64,000 nt of DNA from Mesocentrotus franciscanus (GCA_037976565.1 CP137668.1:34300088-34364087), one strand, 5' to 3'; positions 1 to 10,939 are shown, counted from the stretch's first letter. Numbers and translations: made by a program. Notes: generated from the letters alone by a model not told the origin.

Positions 1-927
1 AAAATTAATAAATTGTTCTTATATAATAATTCATTGGTTCGATCACTTCAATAATGATACTTTGCCCATGCACAGGTGATGTGCAAAACAGCCATGATAG
101 GTATGATGTACAATATGTCCATGTACCATTACCTAACAAAAAAACTACATACCTAACCCTATAAAGATACCAACTGAGGTATATCTATTGGCAGAGTGTA
201 ACATTACAGTGATAATAAAAAAAACACTACTCATTTGTACCACAATGTGTCAGATGTGTTAATTTTTCTCTATGTGTTTTAGCATAATCTCATTGTAGAG
301 AAATCACATAATGTCCGAAGCATGAACATTTCAAATGATTACGAAACAAGCTAACTTATGTCTAGGAATGCTACATGTTAATTCTAGCATTTTCAGTCGA
401 ATTTATCAAAAAAATTAAGAGTGGAGTTTGTAAACAAATTGATAATGCGTTTGTGGAGTGTTACTTTGGAGTGGTTATATGGCGGCAGTGCGGCTTCACA
501 AAACTTAGCCAATGAGATATCGAAACTTACTCTTTATAAACATCAGTGGCTTCAACATGCTTTCCTAAACAATGCCTGTCTGTTATTCTTCACTGCGAAA
601 TCAACAAGGCATTTAAATTAAACATCCCTTCCTGTCAGGATCAGCCTTCAATAATTCATTAATTTTTTTTTTTACAATCCATTTGCCCGTTTGCCAAAAA
701 AAATACACTAAACTTGCCCTGCCCCTGGTCAATTAAAAATGATTGCAGTAAGCCAATGTATTAATAATAATATTAATATTCCGCTTTTAAATAGCGCTTA
801 ATACTAAGTGCATGTACAAATAAAAGTATACTTGGAGGGGAAGTCATATGAAGAGAGGCTTTTGTATTTTTTTTTAATGAGCAATGCATTTTTTGTGACG
901 TAGGGTCCTCACAACACAGATTCGTAA
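1..927. other. AT-rich non-coding DNA, nothing recognised
   Basis: No open frame here has coding character or a recognisable motif. Only short homopolymer A and T runs are visible. Confidence 0.5.
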
Positions 928-1211
928 TGTAACCAAATTTAAGGCATACGTCTTTGTGAAGTGCCTCGATACAAACTATTTCATTCACCTGATAAGAAAA
1001 ACAGTATTCCAACAGTCTAAATGCAAACTGCATATATTATTTGTTGCTAGGTAGGGCAAGTTATAATGTTTGTCCTACCTGGCAAAGACTAATGCTGCAG
1101 TTCTGATTCTATTGTCTATTGAAATACTCTCATTCTTATCAGGTGAATGAAATAGTTTGTATCGAGGCACTCCACAAAGACGTATGCATTAAATTTGATT
1201 ACATTACGAAA
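928..1211. mobile_element. foldback element with ~75-bp inverted arms
   Basis: The segment at about 928-993 reappears as its reverse complement at about 1136-1211; both arms share the CTCGATACAAACTATTTCAT block. The roughly 140-bp centre contains a second, smaller hairpin around 1049-1085 built on a GGTAGG/CCTACC stem. There is no coding capacity, so this is a non-autonomous foldback or MITE-type repeat. The family is not recognised. Confidence 0.6.
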
Positions 1212-1380
1212 ATAGCCTAATGTCAGAATGTATACTGCTGGCACCTTCGTTGTGATAACCGAAACAAAAAACGCTCTTAAAAATCACCTGATTGAAGTAC
1301 GCCCGTGATGTTTGGCAGTCTAAACCTTTGATTTATTTACAACATGCTATGATCATTGAAAATTAGAGTGAACTTGGGCT

Positions 1381-1697
1381 TTAAGCCTCTTTTTGATTAA
1401 AAACAAAACATTCAAATACATGCAGCGCTCGCTTCATAACTTGAAGCTTCTCTTTTTCCACTTGAAGTTTATTTTCTTCAAGCTCCAAAAGCCTCTCTTC
1501 ATACGACTTGCCACTTGGCTTCTTGCTGCTTTCAATGACTGCATATGTGTCATCCATTTGTCCAAGATGCCCAAGAACTGGCTGTGGTCCACTGCTGGTT
1601 GAACTGGTTGAACACTGTTCCGGCACGACTGACACTCCAGCCGCCATGCTGTTAACCAGCATTGCCACGGCCATGGTATTTTCCGATGTCTGTATGT
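1381..1697 (-). pseudogene. last exon of a Myb/SANT-like (PIF/Harbinger accessory type) protein remnant
   Basis: Reading the minus strand, an acceptor (TACATACAG) ends at 1698 and an open frame of about 102 codons follows to a stop at 1381. The first half is Ser/Thr/Gly-rich. The C-terminal half carries an amphipathic charged helix with the repeated pattern LLELEENKLQVEKEKLQV, the usual C-terminal coiled coil of Myb/SANT-like proteins that accompany PIF/Harbinger transposases and of host proteins derived from them. The frame joins in phase to the end of the upstream exon at 2362-2480, which is itself frameshifted. No intact N-terminal DNA-binding domain was found upstream. The coiled coil is seen in the sequence; the Harbinger link is inferred from family knowledge. 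It could also be part of a host gene. Confidence 0.45.
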
Positions 1698-2361
1698 ATG
1701 TAACAATAAAGATTGCCTTGGTTGAGTTTTAAAGAACTATAGAAACCTACTGTCTAATATCATGCACTTATTACAAATCTGTGAGAAAAAGAGAAACAAT
1801 GTCAGTAAAAGGTATATCTATTCATCGATAGGTTTGAAAAATGGTTAACCCCCCCCCCCCAAAAAAAAAGGTGAACAAAAATATGTTGTATATCATCAGT
1901 GGGAATTTTGTTTTTGTTAAACAAAAAAGATTACCATATGGAATATGCCTCACAGAAAATTACACGCCACATTTGAATCTCATGTTCAATGGGATAATAT
2001 TTTCAAGTAGAATTAGGGGGGTGGGGTGGTCAACATAACACTGACACTTTGAAGGTCGTCAAGGAAATTAAGTAATATAGAGGTAAGCTTTTCAATAACA
2101 TCTACAATTCAAGATAAACCCTAACTAGGCCTGGGTATTTTGGAAGTTCTTAGAGTCAATGTTTTCGGCCAGCGATGCATACATACCGCGCGAAGTGTTG
2201 AGGAGGGGGTACTGGTAGCCCCCCCAGTTAGGGTTAAACTAAAGATGTACATATTCACAAGTCAGGCATTGCTATTTATAATTTTAAGTTTGTTTGTACT
2301 CTCATACCCCAAGAGGGGGGTCAAAGCGTCAATAAAATTCTACAAATTCTACCTGTGACAT
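1698..2361. other. presumed intron between the two Myb/SANT-like exons
   Basis: No coding signal is seen. It contains a poly-C/poly-A run at 1849-1868 and G-rich patches near 2017-2030 and 2200-2225. Confidence 0.35.
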
Positions 2362-2480
2362 TTGGCTTGAAGGGAAGGAGTCCAGCCTCCTCTTCTGGCC
2401 CCACAACATCCTCCACACTCCCCCACCATTGCCTCCAGGACAGCCTCGTACTTCTCATTAACTTCGACCGGTGGTCCACC
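2362..2480 (-). pseudogene. internal exon of the same Myb/SANT-like remnant, frameshifted
   Basis: On the minus strand the segment lies between an AG acceptor (TTATTAG) and a CACAG|GTAGAA donor, so it has exon boundaries on both sides. One frame begins LGGGPPVEVNEKYEAVLEAM, which resembles the Gly/Pro-rich linker after the Myb/SANT domain in Harbinger accessory proteins. The 3' end reads as QMSQ in the phase that joins the exon at 1697, but this is a different frame. At least one indel has therefore disrupted the exon. Confidence 0.4.
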
Positions 2481-2689
2481 TCCTAATAATCCAAAGTCAA
2501 AGAAATCAATGTTAACTTCTTACAATAAATTTGGCGAAATGTTAATATCCATCGTAATTTTGTTCTTCATAACAATTAAAGGGAGATTTTGGATTAGGTC
2601 GTAATGGTTAATAACCCATACCAAATTTAAAAAAAAGTTGTGATTTGCCGTTTAGTGGTGGTTATTTTACAAGACTGCTAAAAAAGCTT

Positions 2690-3262
2690 GAGTGCGTGTT
2701 AGTATACAAATGATGCATGCGCATGAGTTCATTATACGATCTATCCGCACTCGAGTTGAAGCTGTGTGTTTCTATTGCACGAAGCCTTTAGGCTGAGTGC
2801 GATAGATACACACAGCATCAACGAGGGCGGATAGATCGTATAATGAACGAATGAAAACATGCATCATTTGTTTTATACAACGAAACTCCTAGATCCTTGT
2901 TATTTGATGTAAAAATAATTAATTCAAGATTGTTTCGAGACAGTTTATGGCTGACAAATAAATCTCAAGTTTTAATAAGACTCAATTTAGTGCGCACACA
3001 TAAGTATAGATATAGCAAGCGCACCTCTATCTATACCCATTTACGCATAGTGCTGCGCAAGAATAGGCCCATGTGTATACACGCAGTATTAAGCGCTTTA
3101 ACCTCTACGCGCACTACTGCGCGGCACTGAAAAATCGTTGGATAGTATGGAAAATATTGCACGCTTTTTCATGAAAAAGTGTGCAATAGGCCCAGTAAAT
3201 GAATCACACGTGACCGCGCATGACCAATCATTTGATTAGGATCTGGGAGTGAGTTGTATAAT
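2690..3262 (-). mobile_element. ~570-bp hairpin-rich repeat, copy 1
   Basis: This segment is the reverse complement of 14974-15504, apart from small indels. Shared landmarks are a terminal ATTATACAACTC-like end, an internal hairpin (2739-2850 here) with GATCTATCC arms, an ATCAAATAACAAGGATCTAG block, and alternating CGCGCA-type motifs. There is no open frame, so it is a non-autonomous interspersed repeat. Strand is arbitrary: copy 2 is taken as +. Confidence 0.7.
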
Positions 3263-3273
3263 AGTTAATATCG

Positions 3274-3383
3274 GTTTTATGCAACGGATATTAAGCTCCG
3301 ATGGTAGTTACCATTGATGGTAACTACCATAATAGTAACTCTGTGAGTTACTATTATGGTAAGTCAAAAGTTTTATGCAACGG
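3274..3383. repeat. two overlapping perfect hairpins between 14-bp direct repeats
   Basis: The 14-mer GTTTTATGCAACGG occurs at 3274-3287 and 3370-3383. Between them are two stems: 3301-3313 with 3318-3330, and 3326-3340 with 3346-3360. The bases ACCAT at 3326-3330 belong to both stems, so only one hairpin can form fully at a time. Confidence 0.6.
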
Positions 3384-4266
3384 GCCTAGAACACTGCACA
3401 ACAATATTTGGCCTTTCGGCTGCGCCTGGAGCGTCACGGCGTGGCGGACCTGACCTGTTTACAAGAAGCCACCATTATTATTTCTTAATGAGCAGTTTCG
3501 GGGTGTTTAAATGTCCCTCTAATTGTTTATAGATCCGCAACATTGAAGAAGAAAAAATCTGGAAATCAAAATTATTGCAAACAGAATGTTTTGGGAATGG
3601 TGTGTTTTTGTTTTGTCTCAGAGTCAGAAGAGCTCTCTCAATTCAAAAGCGAATTAATCAAGGCCATGCCGTCGTATGTCTTCATCATGTTTTCATTTTC
3701 AGTGGACAATTAAGATGTTAGATGGCTTCGATTTGATTTGTTTTGTTTTGGTTCTTGCTTCAATACAAGCATAGTCGTATCGACACAATACAACGTAATA
3801 ACTTTGTAGACCGAACAAACATGAAAAAGTACAGAACAATGTAAATAATGAATAACAGATAACCGACCCAATGGCTGAACGTTTACAGTGTCATCAACTC
3901 TGCAAACATGTCACAATAATATTTTGAGAAACGAGTTTTAAATCATGGATCTCATTTTAATCGTCTAGTTTGATGGTTACAATGTTCCTTAGTATTTAAC
4001 TTCACAAGTTCTGTAAATATAATACATGAGACTTTTGATCAAAATCATGTATCGCGCACTTTTTACTCGGTCACCATAGGAACCCGGAAATGCAGAAAAT
4101 GCACATAGGAAACATCATTTCATGCTTCCAATTAATATTCATTTGTTTATTTTTTGTCATTTATTTTTTTACTTATTTATTGATTTATTCATTCAGTCAT
4201 CTATTTAATTTGTCATTTACAAAAACAAAAAGACTAGGACAAGGTCTGAGACAAAAACAAAGACCA
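3384..4266. other. non-coding, nothing recognised
   Basis: AT-rich DNA without coding character or a clear repeat. Confidence 0.45.
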
Positions 4267-4579
4267 GGGGGTGTTTCACAAAGATCCTTAACTCGAACTT
4301 AACTCTAAGTTGGACTTAAAAATTATGGAGAGCCATTTGTAGCCTTAAAATAAAATATATTCAAAAGCGAAAATTCAACTATTTTAGACTTTTTTATAAA
4401 TTCCACATCAAGAACATGAAATCTCCTTGATAATAGAAAATATGAATGATTTGAATCAACATTTTATGCCTTTTAAAATAACTTTTACCAAATATTTTCA
4501 TAGATGCTAACGGCTTTCCATAATTGTCAAGTCCAACTTAGAGATAAGTTCAACTTAGGATCTTCGTGAAACACCCCCC
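4267..4579. mobile_element. MITE with ~50-bp terminal inverted repeats
   Basis: The left end GGGGGTGTTTCAC and the following roughly 40 bp, including AACTCTAAGTTGGACTT, are repeated inverted at the right end, finishing GTGAAACACCCCCC. The core of about 210 bp is AT-rich and non-coding. CCAGGG-like bases flank both ends and could be the target duplication. Confidence 0.75.
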
Positions 4580-5166
4580 AGGGCAGAGACAATACGTAAG
4601 AGAAATACGTAGGGAGAGAAAAAGTGGTGAGAAAAAGAAATCGAAGTATTTCTAAACTATTTGTTTGATGTAACTAAATTCCTCTCGCGGCACCCCGGTA
4701 TAGAAAAAACGCTGTGCTCGAGAACATAGAGTGTATTCGTTATGGTAAGCTTTTCTTGTGCATCATGAATATCAATTACCATAGTCGCTGAATAGTCGTT
4801 GAGGGCACAACACAAATGTATAGCCCCCTAAAGTCAAGATGAATATTTCAACAGTTCAAAACAAAATTTTCTCCTTCGTGTATCAAATGAATATGAAATC
4901 GCTGTTTATATGAAGGGGGACGTGATTCCTCCAAAAGCTCAAATAGCAATTGGCATCTAAAGCGAAGGAGTCCGCCATTTTCTAAGTTTCAAGCAAGAAA
5001 TCATGATTGACAGGCAGAAGAGGAGCATTGTCAACTCACTAAAATATTAAAGTTCCTTACCAATCAAACAATTTATTTCATATTTTGCCCATTACGAAGT
5101 CATACAAGTTACTTACACATCCACCTCCATGTGCGTTGTATGGGTTCTTGACGTCCTCTAATGATC

Positions 5167-5524
5167 ACTCACGTGTTCTTTCGTAGATCACGCTACCCGA
5201 TCTACAAAGTGTTTGATTACTAGGTGACCTACCATTTGGTTAATACATGTGAAAAAAATAAAATAAAAATATTACAAAAAGAGGTAAATACATAAAATAT
5301 ACGTCATGACTAGTCTCCATGACAAGTAACTTTTTTTTTTCTTCTTCAAAGTGGTAACACGTAGGGTTAAGTACGAAAAGTGTCACGTCGCGTATTCGCA
5401 AAAGCGTGAGTATTCGTGATTTACTACCTTGTAAAAACACACGTAATGACAAGTGACAACCCTTCACTTCATAGATTATATAGCTTGTATCTACGAAAAT
5501 ACTCAAAACGTGATTACGTGAGTG
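5167..5524. mobile_element. possible degenerate MITE
   Basis: TCACTCACGT and TTTCGTAGA blocks near 5167-5190 return inverted and in the same order near 5490-5524, with a 13-bp length difference between the arms. The interior is non-coding. The flanking stretches 4580-5166 and 5525-5735 show nothing I recognise. Confidence 0.35.
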
Positions 5525-5735
5525 ATGGTTACACGCCATTCTTGACCAACTTCAGGGCCTTTGACAGTACTCTTCTTCGTTAAAGACATGGTTTCGCCAT
5601 CCCACATCATAGCCTAAAAAGTATGTACAGTAGGTAAGATTCTCTCAGGTTTTTCCTAACAGAAGAGTCTAAGAAACCGTAGAAATAACAATGATTTCCT
5701 ACAGGCTCACCCCAATCCAGGGGTACAATATTTTA

Positions 5736-5872
5736 GCTCTGACATTCTTACGTCTGACATATTTACCTCTGATATTTTTACCTCTGACATTCTAGCATCT
5801 GACATAATTACCTCTGACATTTTTACCCCTGACATATTTACCTCTGACATTCTTACGTCTGACATTTTTTCC
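5736..5872 (+). repeat. minisatellite, ~16-bp unit
   Basis: About nine copies of a unit close to ACCTCTGACATTTTT occur in a row, varying mainly in the T-rich part. Confidence 0.85.
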
Positions 5873-6235
5873 TGGCACCCATTCCAGGATGTTCAAGTAG
5901 TCCTAAAGCTCTGGGGAATATTGTTGTATCTCTAATTATGTTGTTTCTTTGCTGTTAAGATAAAGTTGGTATGCTGAAAATTGTTGTAGCTTTTGTCTTA
6001 ACTTTTCTTGTATACTTTCTCTCATCGATCTCTTTGGCCTGCGCTCAAACTTTTGTGCGCTTGTGCGTATTATCAATTAAATGGCGCTTAATCCTCATTT
6101 GCATATGCGTACGAAAGATAATAATAACAAGAAAATTGATGTTCTGAAAATTGTTGCATCTTTTATTTTATCTTAGCTTGCATGATATTTATGACGTTAT
6201 TTACAATAGGTAGTGTAATATATTCAGGTATTTTG

Positions 6236-6500
6236 CTTGGTTGTTTGCTTATTTTTTTTTCTTCCCCCAAAAATGCTAAAAAATAAGATTTTTTTTTTTC
6301 GAATTTTGTTTTTCCATTGAAATAATTTTTTCAAAAATTTTTTTTTCCCCAAAAATGCTTTTTTTTTAAATAAATATATTTTTTGGTAGATATAATTTTT
6401 TTCTCGAATTTTCTCGAAATTTTTTTTTTTTTCTCACTTTTTTTTTCTAAAATTTTGTTTGTCCTCGAAAAAATGTAAAAAATTTCGGGCCCAAAAAATG
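6236..6500. repeat. T-rich low-complexity tract
   Basis: A long thymine-rich stretch with repeated TTTTTTTC and AAAATTTTT blocks. The preceding 5873-6235 bp hold nothing recognised. Confidence 0.7.
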
Positions 6501-6545
6501 GACCACCCCTCCCCCTTAATTTTCAAACCAAGGCTATCTAATATA

Positions 6546-6712
6546 ACAGATATTGACGAGCAGGGGGTATATAACATTCTTCGGACCTGAAGGGAGTTAT
6601 ATTTTCCTTTCAGCGCTGCGCGCTTCGGGAAAATATAACCACTTGGGAAAATATAACTCCCTTCAGCGGTCCGAAGAATGTTATATTACACCCCCTGCCA
6701 GTCAATATCTGT
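6546..6712. mobile_element. long palindrome (MITE/foldback)
   Basis: ACAGATATTGAC at 6546 returns as GTCAATATCTGT ending at 6712. The arms match inward through GTATATAACATTCTTCGG to a GC-rich centre around 6615-6630. The open frame crossing it is a by-product of the palindrome. Confidence 0.7.
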
Positions 6713-6891
6713 ATAATATTGCTTGTTTGTTTGTTTATTCATGGATATACTACTATGCCAAGATATACATTCGGAGTTGCTTGTTACTTATTAAATACTA
6801 TCAAAATCTAATCACCTCATCAACGATAACATTTGTTGGAGTCTCCAGTATGTTTCAGGTAGGGGGTTGTTGTATCATTCGCGGTGATATA

Positions 6892-7086
6892 ATGGCTGCA
6901 ATATTCCTTGCTCAGCACCAACTTCGTGCCAATAGACCAGTTAGAAGAAGATTGTGTGTCACCGAAGACATCCCAAAAGAGAACTTGATAAGAAATTACA
7001 GGCTAGGATATGACGATTTCAATGCTCTCTGCGATGTTTCTTTTTTGCTCGTTGCCATCCATAATCACGGTGAACCTTACCAATAA
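6892..7086 (+). pseudogene. N-terminal remnant of a PIF/Harbinger-type transposase
   Basis: A 64-codon frame starting MAAIFLAQHQL contains RRRLCVTEDIPKENLIRNYR followed by LGYDDFNALCD. This resembles the N-terminal region of HARBI1/Harbinger transposases: a basic stretch, then 'hhRaRL...hh.LCD' before the DDE nuclease domain. It stops at 7086, and no DDE domain was found downstream. An AG acceptor lies just upstream, near 6860. With the Myb/SANT-like remnant at 1.4-2.5 kb, both partner proteins of a Harbinger system are represented, on opposite strands and broken. Family assignment is by motif only. Confidence 0.45.
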
Positions 7087-7253
7087 GCCGCAGCGCATAC
7101 ACTAGATAATTTATGATGACGCGTACTAATTAATCGCGCTCAATTAACTACGCCCAAACGATCAAAATAGTGTAAAATTACCCATGAAAACCCATTACTC
7201 TGGGTCTTTAACATCTGAGATTTAGACCAGACAACAACTACGCCATATATTCT

Positions 7254-7352
7254 GGGCCCGTATTCAATAAACCTCTAAGAATTTTTTTCATAGCCAAATT
7301 TAAGAAAAAGTACTTAGATTCCATGCTGTAGAAGTTTATTGAATACGGGCCC
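7254..7352. mobile_element. 99-bp MITE with 19-bp perfect TIRs
   Basis: GGGCCCGTATTCAATAAAC at 7254-7272 is the exact reverse complement of 7334-7352. The 60-bp interior is AT-rich. It lies about 390 bp upstream of the promoter at 7739. Confidence 0.8.
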
Positions 7353-7738
7353 GTTTACCCAATAACAGGTGTTGTCAGTCACCAAGAGTGGACTTCACTG
7401 TTACGAAAGACATGTCTTGTGTAAACTATTTGAGAATTTTTCTTATGGTGTGACCACGGATTCGCTGCTTCAGAGACCTTTGAACACACAGACACATTAA
7501 TTGGGAATTCAACAAATCTAATGTCAGTGAATTATATAATGCAATACATGTGGACACTGTGGACACTGACTACTATGTGGCTTTAAACGATTACGTATCT
7601 TTTCTTATCTAATCAACCCAGTTTATCTGACGTTGTTTTTCTACTCCTTTCTCTTCTATCAGTCACGATGCTCTACGAGTTACGCAGTCTTTTTTTTCTT
7701 TTCTTCTTTTTCTTCTTTGTGGCATCGCCAATGTAATA

Positions 7739-7790
7739 TGACGTATGACGTAACTATGACGCAGCTGTAGGAGTATTCCTGATATATAAA
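7739..7790 (+). promoter_or_regulatory. TATA-box promoter with three CRE/ATF-like sites
   Basis: TGACGTA (7739-7745), TGACGTAA (7746-7753) and TGACGCA (7757-7763) are clustered immediately before a consensus TATATAAA at 7783-7790. Such TGACG(T/C) half-sites are bound by CREB/ATF/AP-1-type bZIP factors. Transcription would start near 7815. This fits a regulated rather than housekeeping promoter. Confidence 0.55.
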
Positions 7791-7814
7791 TTGCATACTA
7801 AACTTGATCATCAC

Positions 7815-7925
7815 AGATGAATCTATAACGCTGACGAGGTAACATCACCTGAAGTCCCTAGCAGAACTTCTTCGTATCAACTTCAAGGGGATACGTATCG
7901 GAGTTTGGTCAATAATTTTAACAGG
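7815..7925 (+). other. 5' leader exon of the 265-aa gene
   Basis: The exon is inferred from about 25 bp after the TATA box to a TAACAG|GTAACT donor after 7925. It holds a four-codon upstream ORF (ATG AAT CTA TAA, 7817-7828). Acceptors that could receive it are TTACTTGCAG ending 8549 and TTTCTTATAG ending near 8699. The intron shows no other feature. Confidence 0.4.
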
Positions 7926-8775
7926 TAACTGGGTTCTTTACACGTACGTACTTATATATTACATGAACCACATGTGCTTGAGTTTACCCTACTTTCTGAC
8001 TGTGTTTGGATTTTGTAATTTGTATTGTTTTGTTTTCAATGAATTTCGTGTATACATATCAATAGATTTTTTTTTAAGTCGTGCATTGCATACTTTCACA
8101 ATTGGAGATGGTATTGACAAGGAAAGGAGTCCTTTCCTTTACCTATAAATGTCGAAATTCTTCTTTGAAAATATTACAAAGCTCTTAACAAAAAGAAGGA
8201 CGCGCGTCTCCAACAACATGCAAAATATGTTTTAGAATATCACAAATCAAAATTTGACGCGATTTTGGAGATCAGTTTGTTTTCCAAATGAAACTAAACC
8301 CGAGTATAATTATAAATTTACAAAAAAGAAACATCCAGAAAAATAGGTTTAAAGAAGCTAGTGTTTTCAGTTATTACAACCATTTTTTTTCTTCTTCAAT
8401 TGATGAGGTCCAATAAATGGTTATTGTTTAACAAAAAATAACAACTGCTTTGCCCCCACGAAATAGGGCGTTTTCTCGAAACTACAGTTTGACAAATTCC
8501 GAAGATATTCACTGATTTATTACGCTACGTTGTTTTATCTTACTTGCAGAAGGTCTACAAATATTGTGATGATGGTTACTGATAATTCATTGATTGTAAG
8601 AGGGGTTCAGTATTGCTGTGTCAAAGTTTATCCAACGAGAGACACAATCTTGTTTACTCTTTTATAATTGTTATGATTTTGTATGACTATTTCTTATAGA
8701 TTAAAGACTCATCCGAAAATCTATCAAAGTGTGAAAATAAGCAGCCTACAACACATCATCCGCAGTATAGGCAAC

Positions 8776-9573
8776 ATGGATATGGCAGAAAAGACAGCAT
8801 ATAGGCGAATTCCTATGACAACCCAAGATGGATCGAAAGACAAGGAAAGTTTAACATGCGAAAACGGCGCCATTAATGACAAACCGGTTCTTGGTAAATT
8901 TATGAGTGAAGGACTCGAGAATAGACGTTTCAATCAGTATACGCCAACAATCAACGTCACTCCGTCAGTATTTATCCATAGTGGAAAGGATGTTCCATCA
9001 TGCATTTCTGATTGTACATGGCTCCAGGACTGCTACTACACGAGTCTAGGAATATCCCCCACAACGACCGAAGAATATGTTTCATTTGATTCTGAAAGTG
9101 AATCCGAAGATGACACACTGGACAAAACTTGCGTCAACGATATTTTCACGAATGTTGCCTCCATGGTTCATTTGGAAAAGATTTCAGGTGAGAAAAAAGT
9201 GGATGTCATTCGGGTTGATTCTTTGCCCTCTCGTACTTCATACTACGTACCGTCCAAAGACAGAGGGCAGTCGCCACGTCGGTCAAAGAGTTCTTTTGCC
9301 GGGAGGAATTCAGAATCTGAGCCTTGTCTTCATACGTTACATCAGCGAGAAACAGGATTACAGAAAACATCGAAAGTGACCTCTACCGATCAGCCTCTTG
9401 TTCTTCCAAACATTGATCAACAAGGAAACTCTATCATGCGTTCATCTGACGACACTACAGATACCAAGCCACCCGTGATGAAATCAAGCACAAAGACAGC
9501 TTGGGCTTCACCGGAATTACCTGCCAAAAAGATTCCACAGTACATGAAAGACCTGAAGGTTCCCAGATCCTAA
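8776..9573 (+). CDS. unrecognised 265-residue serine-rich acidic/basic protein
   Basis: The frame is open from 8683, but the ATG at 8776 (context GGCAACATGG) is the best start because it lies after the splice acceptor near 8699. It ends with TAA at 9573. I do not recognise the family. Visible features are a hydrophilic N-terminus (MDMAEKTAYRRIP); a small cysteine-containing segment at about residues 76-90 (CISDC..LQDCYY); an acidic, CK2-like run at about 104-116 (FDSESESEDDTLD); a basic Ser/Arg patch at about 161-178 (SPRRSKSS); and a C-terminus rich in Pro and Lys. No signal peptide or membrane segment is seen, so it is probably intracellular and largely disordered. It has one coding exon, a spliced leader and a TATA promoter with CRE-like sites. 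Sustained balanced composition over 800 bp sets it apart from its AT-rich surroundings. It is likely a real gene of unknown function. Confidence 0.7.
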   Translation: MDMAEKTAYRRIPMTTQDGSKDKESLTCENGAINDKPVLGKFMSEGLENRRFNQYTPTINVTPSVFIHSGKDVPSCISDCTWLQDCYYTSLGISPTTTEEYVSFDSESESEDDTLDKTCVNDIFTNVASMVHLEKISGEKKVDVIRVDSLPSRTSYYVPSKDRGQSPRRSKSSFAGRNSESEPCLHTLHQRETGLQKTSKVTSTDQPLVLPNIDQQGNSIMRSSDDTTDTKPPVMKSSTKTAWASPELPAKKIPQYMKDLKVPRS

Positions 9574-9753
9574 GTGTCACATTAAGCAAGTCATCGGATC
9601 AATGTTTTGATTGGGTTTTTACTTACCAACAGACAATAAGTACAATACGTTTCATACAATGGTATTTACGTGTACAAGAAGGGTATCTTTTGGTTGGTCA
9701 AAAGGGGCCAGAAAACAGTACATGTGCTAGTCGAGCCTAACCCCTTAGAGCTC

Positions 9754-9759
9754 AATAAA
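9754..9759 (+). terminator. polyadenylation signal AATAAA
   Basis: AATAAA lies 181 bp after the stop codon of the 265-aa gene. A second AATAAA at 9808-9813 could serve as an alternative. Confidence 0.5.
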
Positions 9760-9929
9760 GGTATGTTGGTAAGAGTAAAGTTCAGAAAACAAAAAGAATT
9801 GAGAAAAAATAAATTTACCAATACAATCGATACTAAAAAATAAGAATACTTACAATGTCTTACAATATACAACTGATGATATAAAATAGAATTTGTGTAC
9901 ATATACAGAATATTTAGATGGATTTTTCA

Positions 9930-10905
9930 TTCATGACTTTTTTCAATAAATGTGTTGTAACATGATTCTGAAACCTATTTCTAGATCTTGTTAATCTGAC
10001 ATTAATAGGTAATCTATTTCAAAATTCACTGGCAACAAAAGACAATGAAAATTGACTTGTATTGTTTTAAATTTTGGAAGACGTAATTGTCCACCTTCTT
10101 TTTATCTTGTGGAGTCGCTATGCTCTATAATGTCACAGAACTCTATTGAAAGATGAGGCAAATAGTTAATAAGCAGATCAAACATCAAAGTAGATATTGG
10201 TAAATCATGCAAATTATACACATTTAGGATTTGCAATCTGACTTTTGAATAGTGGATTTGTATGAGTTCTCCTCTTACTAAATGTTATTAGCACGAACTG
10301 CCGTTTTCTGTCATACAATATGCTTCTTAGGCTAATCTTATAAGTGCCTCCCACACCTCTATTCCGTAAGAAATGTCTGGTTGTATAAACGCTTTATATA
10401 ATAATATTAATGTACACCTAGGAACAAAATGTCGCAATCTCAATAACACTCTAACTTTCTTTCTAATACACTGATTTACAAAACGAATATGACTATTCCA
10501 AGACAGATATCTATCAATGTTGACCCCAAGAAAAGTGGCAACATCAATCTCTTAGATTTTCTATCCAGCGATTTTCAGTTAACCATTCATACCTTTTTGT
10601 TTTCCTCCTACTACTTTTTAACATGAAATTGGCTTTCATTCAAATAATTGTAAGTTTGTTGGCATTGCACCAAATTGGCATGTTCTGTATGTTGTTATTC
10701 ACTTCTTTCACATCAATTTCGCTCTGGAACAGCTGGAAAAGTTTGAAAATGGTTGGAATCATCGGCAAACAACCGATAATTGAAATAATCAGTAACGCAA
10801 GGCAGATCAGTTATATAGATGAAAAACAGAGTTTGCCCTAATACTGATCCTTGTGGAAAACCTAATCTGGAGATGGTTAGAAATTAAATCGGAAAGATTC
10901 TGGAA
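9930..10905 (-). pseudogene. non-LTR retrotransposon reverse transcriptase, decayed (CR1/Jockey/L2-like)
   Basis: On the minus strand, reading right to left, the frame pieces give PQGSVLGQTLFFIYITDLP (about 10800-10860), then RLFADDSNHF with the FADD catalytic motif at 10758-10769, then FLGVNIDRYLSWNSHI (about 10490-10550), then LYKAFIQPDISYGIEVWE (about 10345-10400). These are RT domain blocks 4, 5 and 7 and the post-RT region of CR1/Jockey/L2-type LINEs, in the expected order. Several stops and frameshifts interrupt the frame and no endonuclease domain is visible, so it is a dead, 5'-truncated copy. Confidence 0.85.
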
Positions 10906-10939
10906 TAGGCGAAGTGCAGTACATTCACAGGTTGTTACG

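Noticed and set aside
6553..6890. N-terminal half of a 177-codon frame
   Set aside because: It reads across a palindromic element. Only the part after the ATG at 6892 resembles a protein.
8683..8775. upstream in-frame start for the 265-aa protein
   Set aside because: It lies before or across the likely acceptor near 8699 and has a weaker context than the ATG at 8776.
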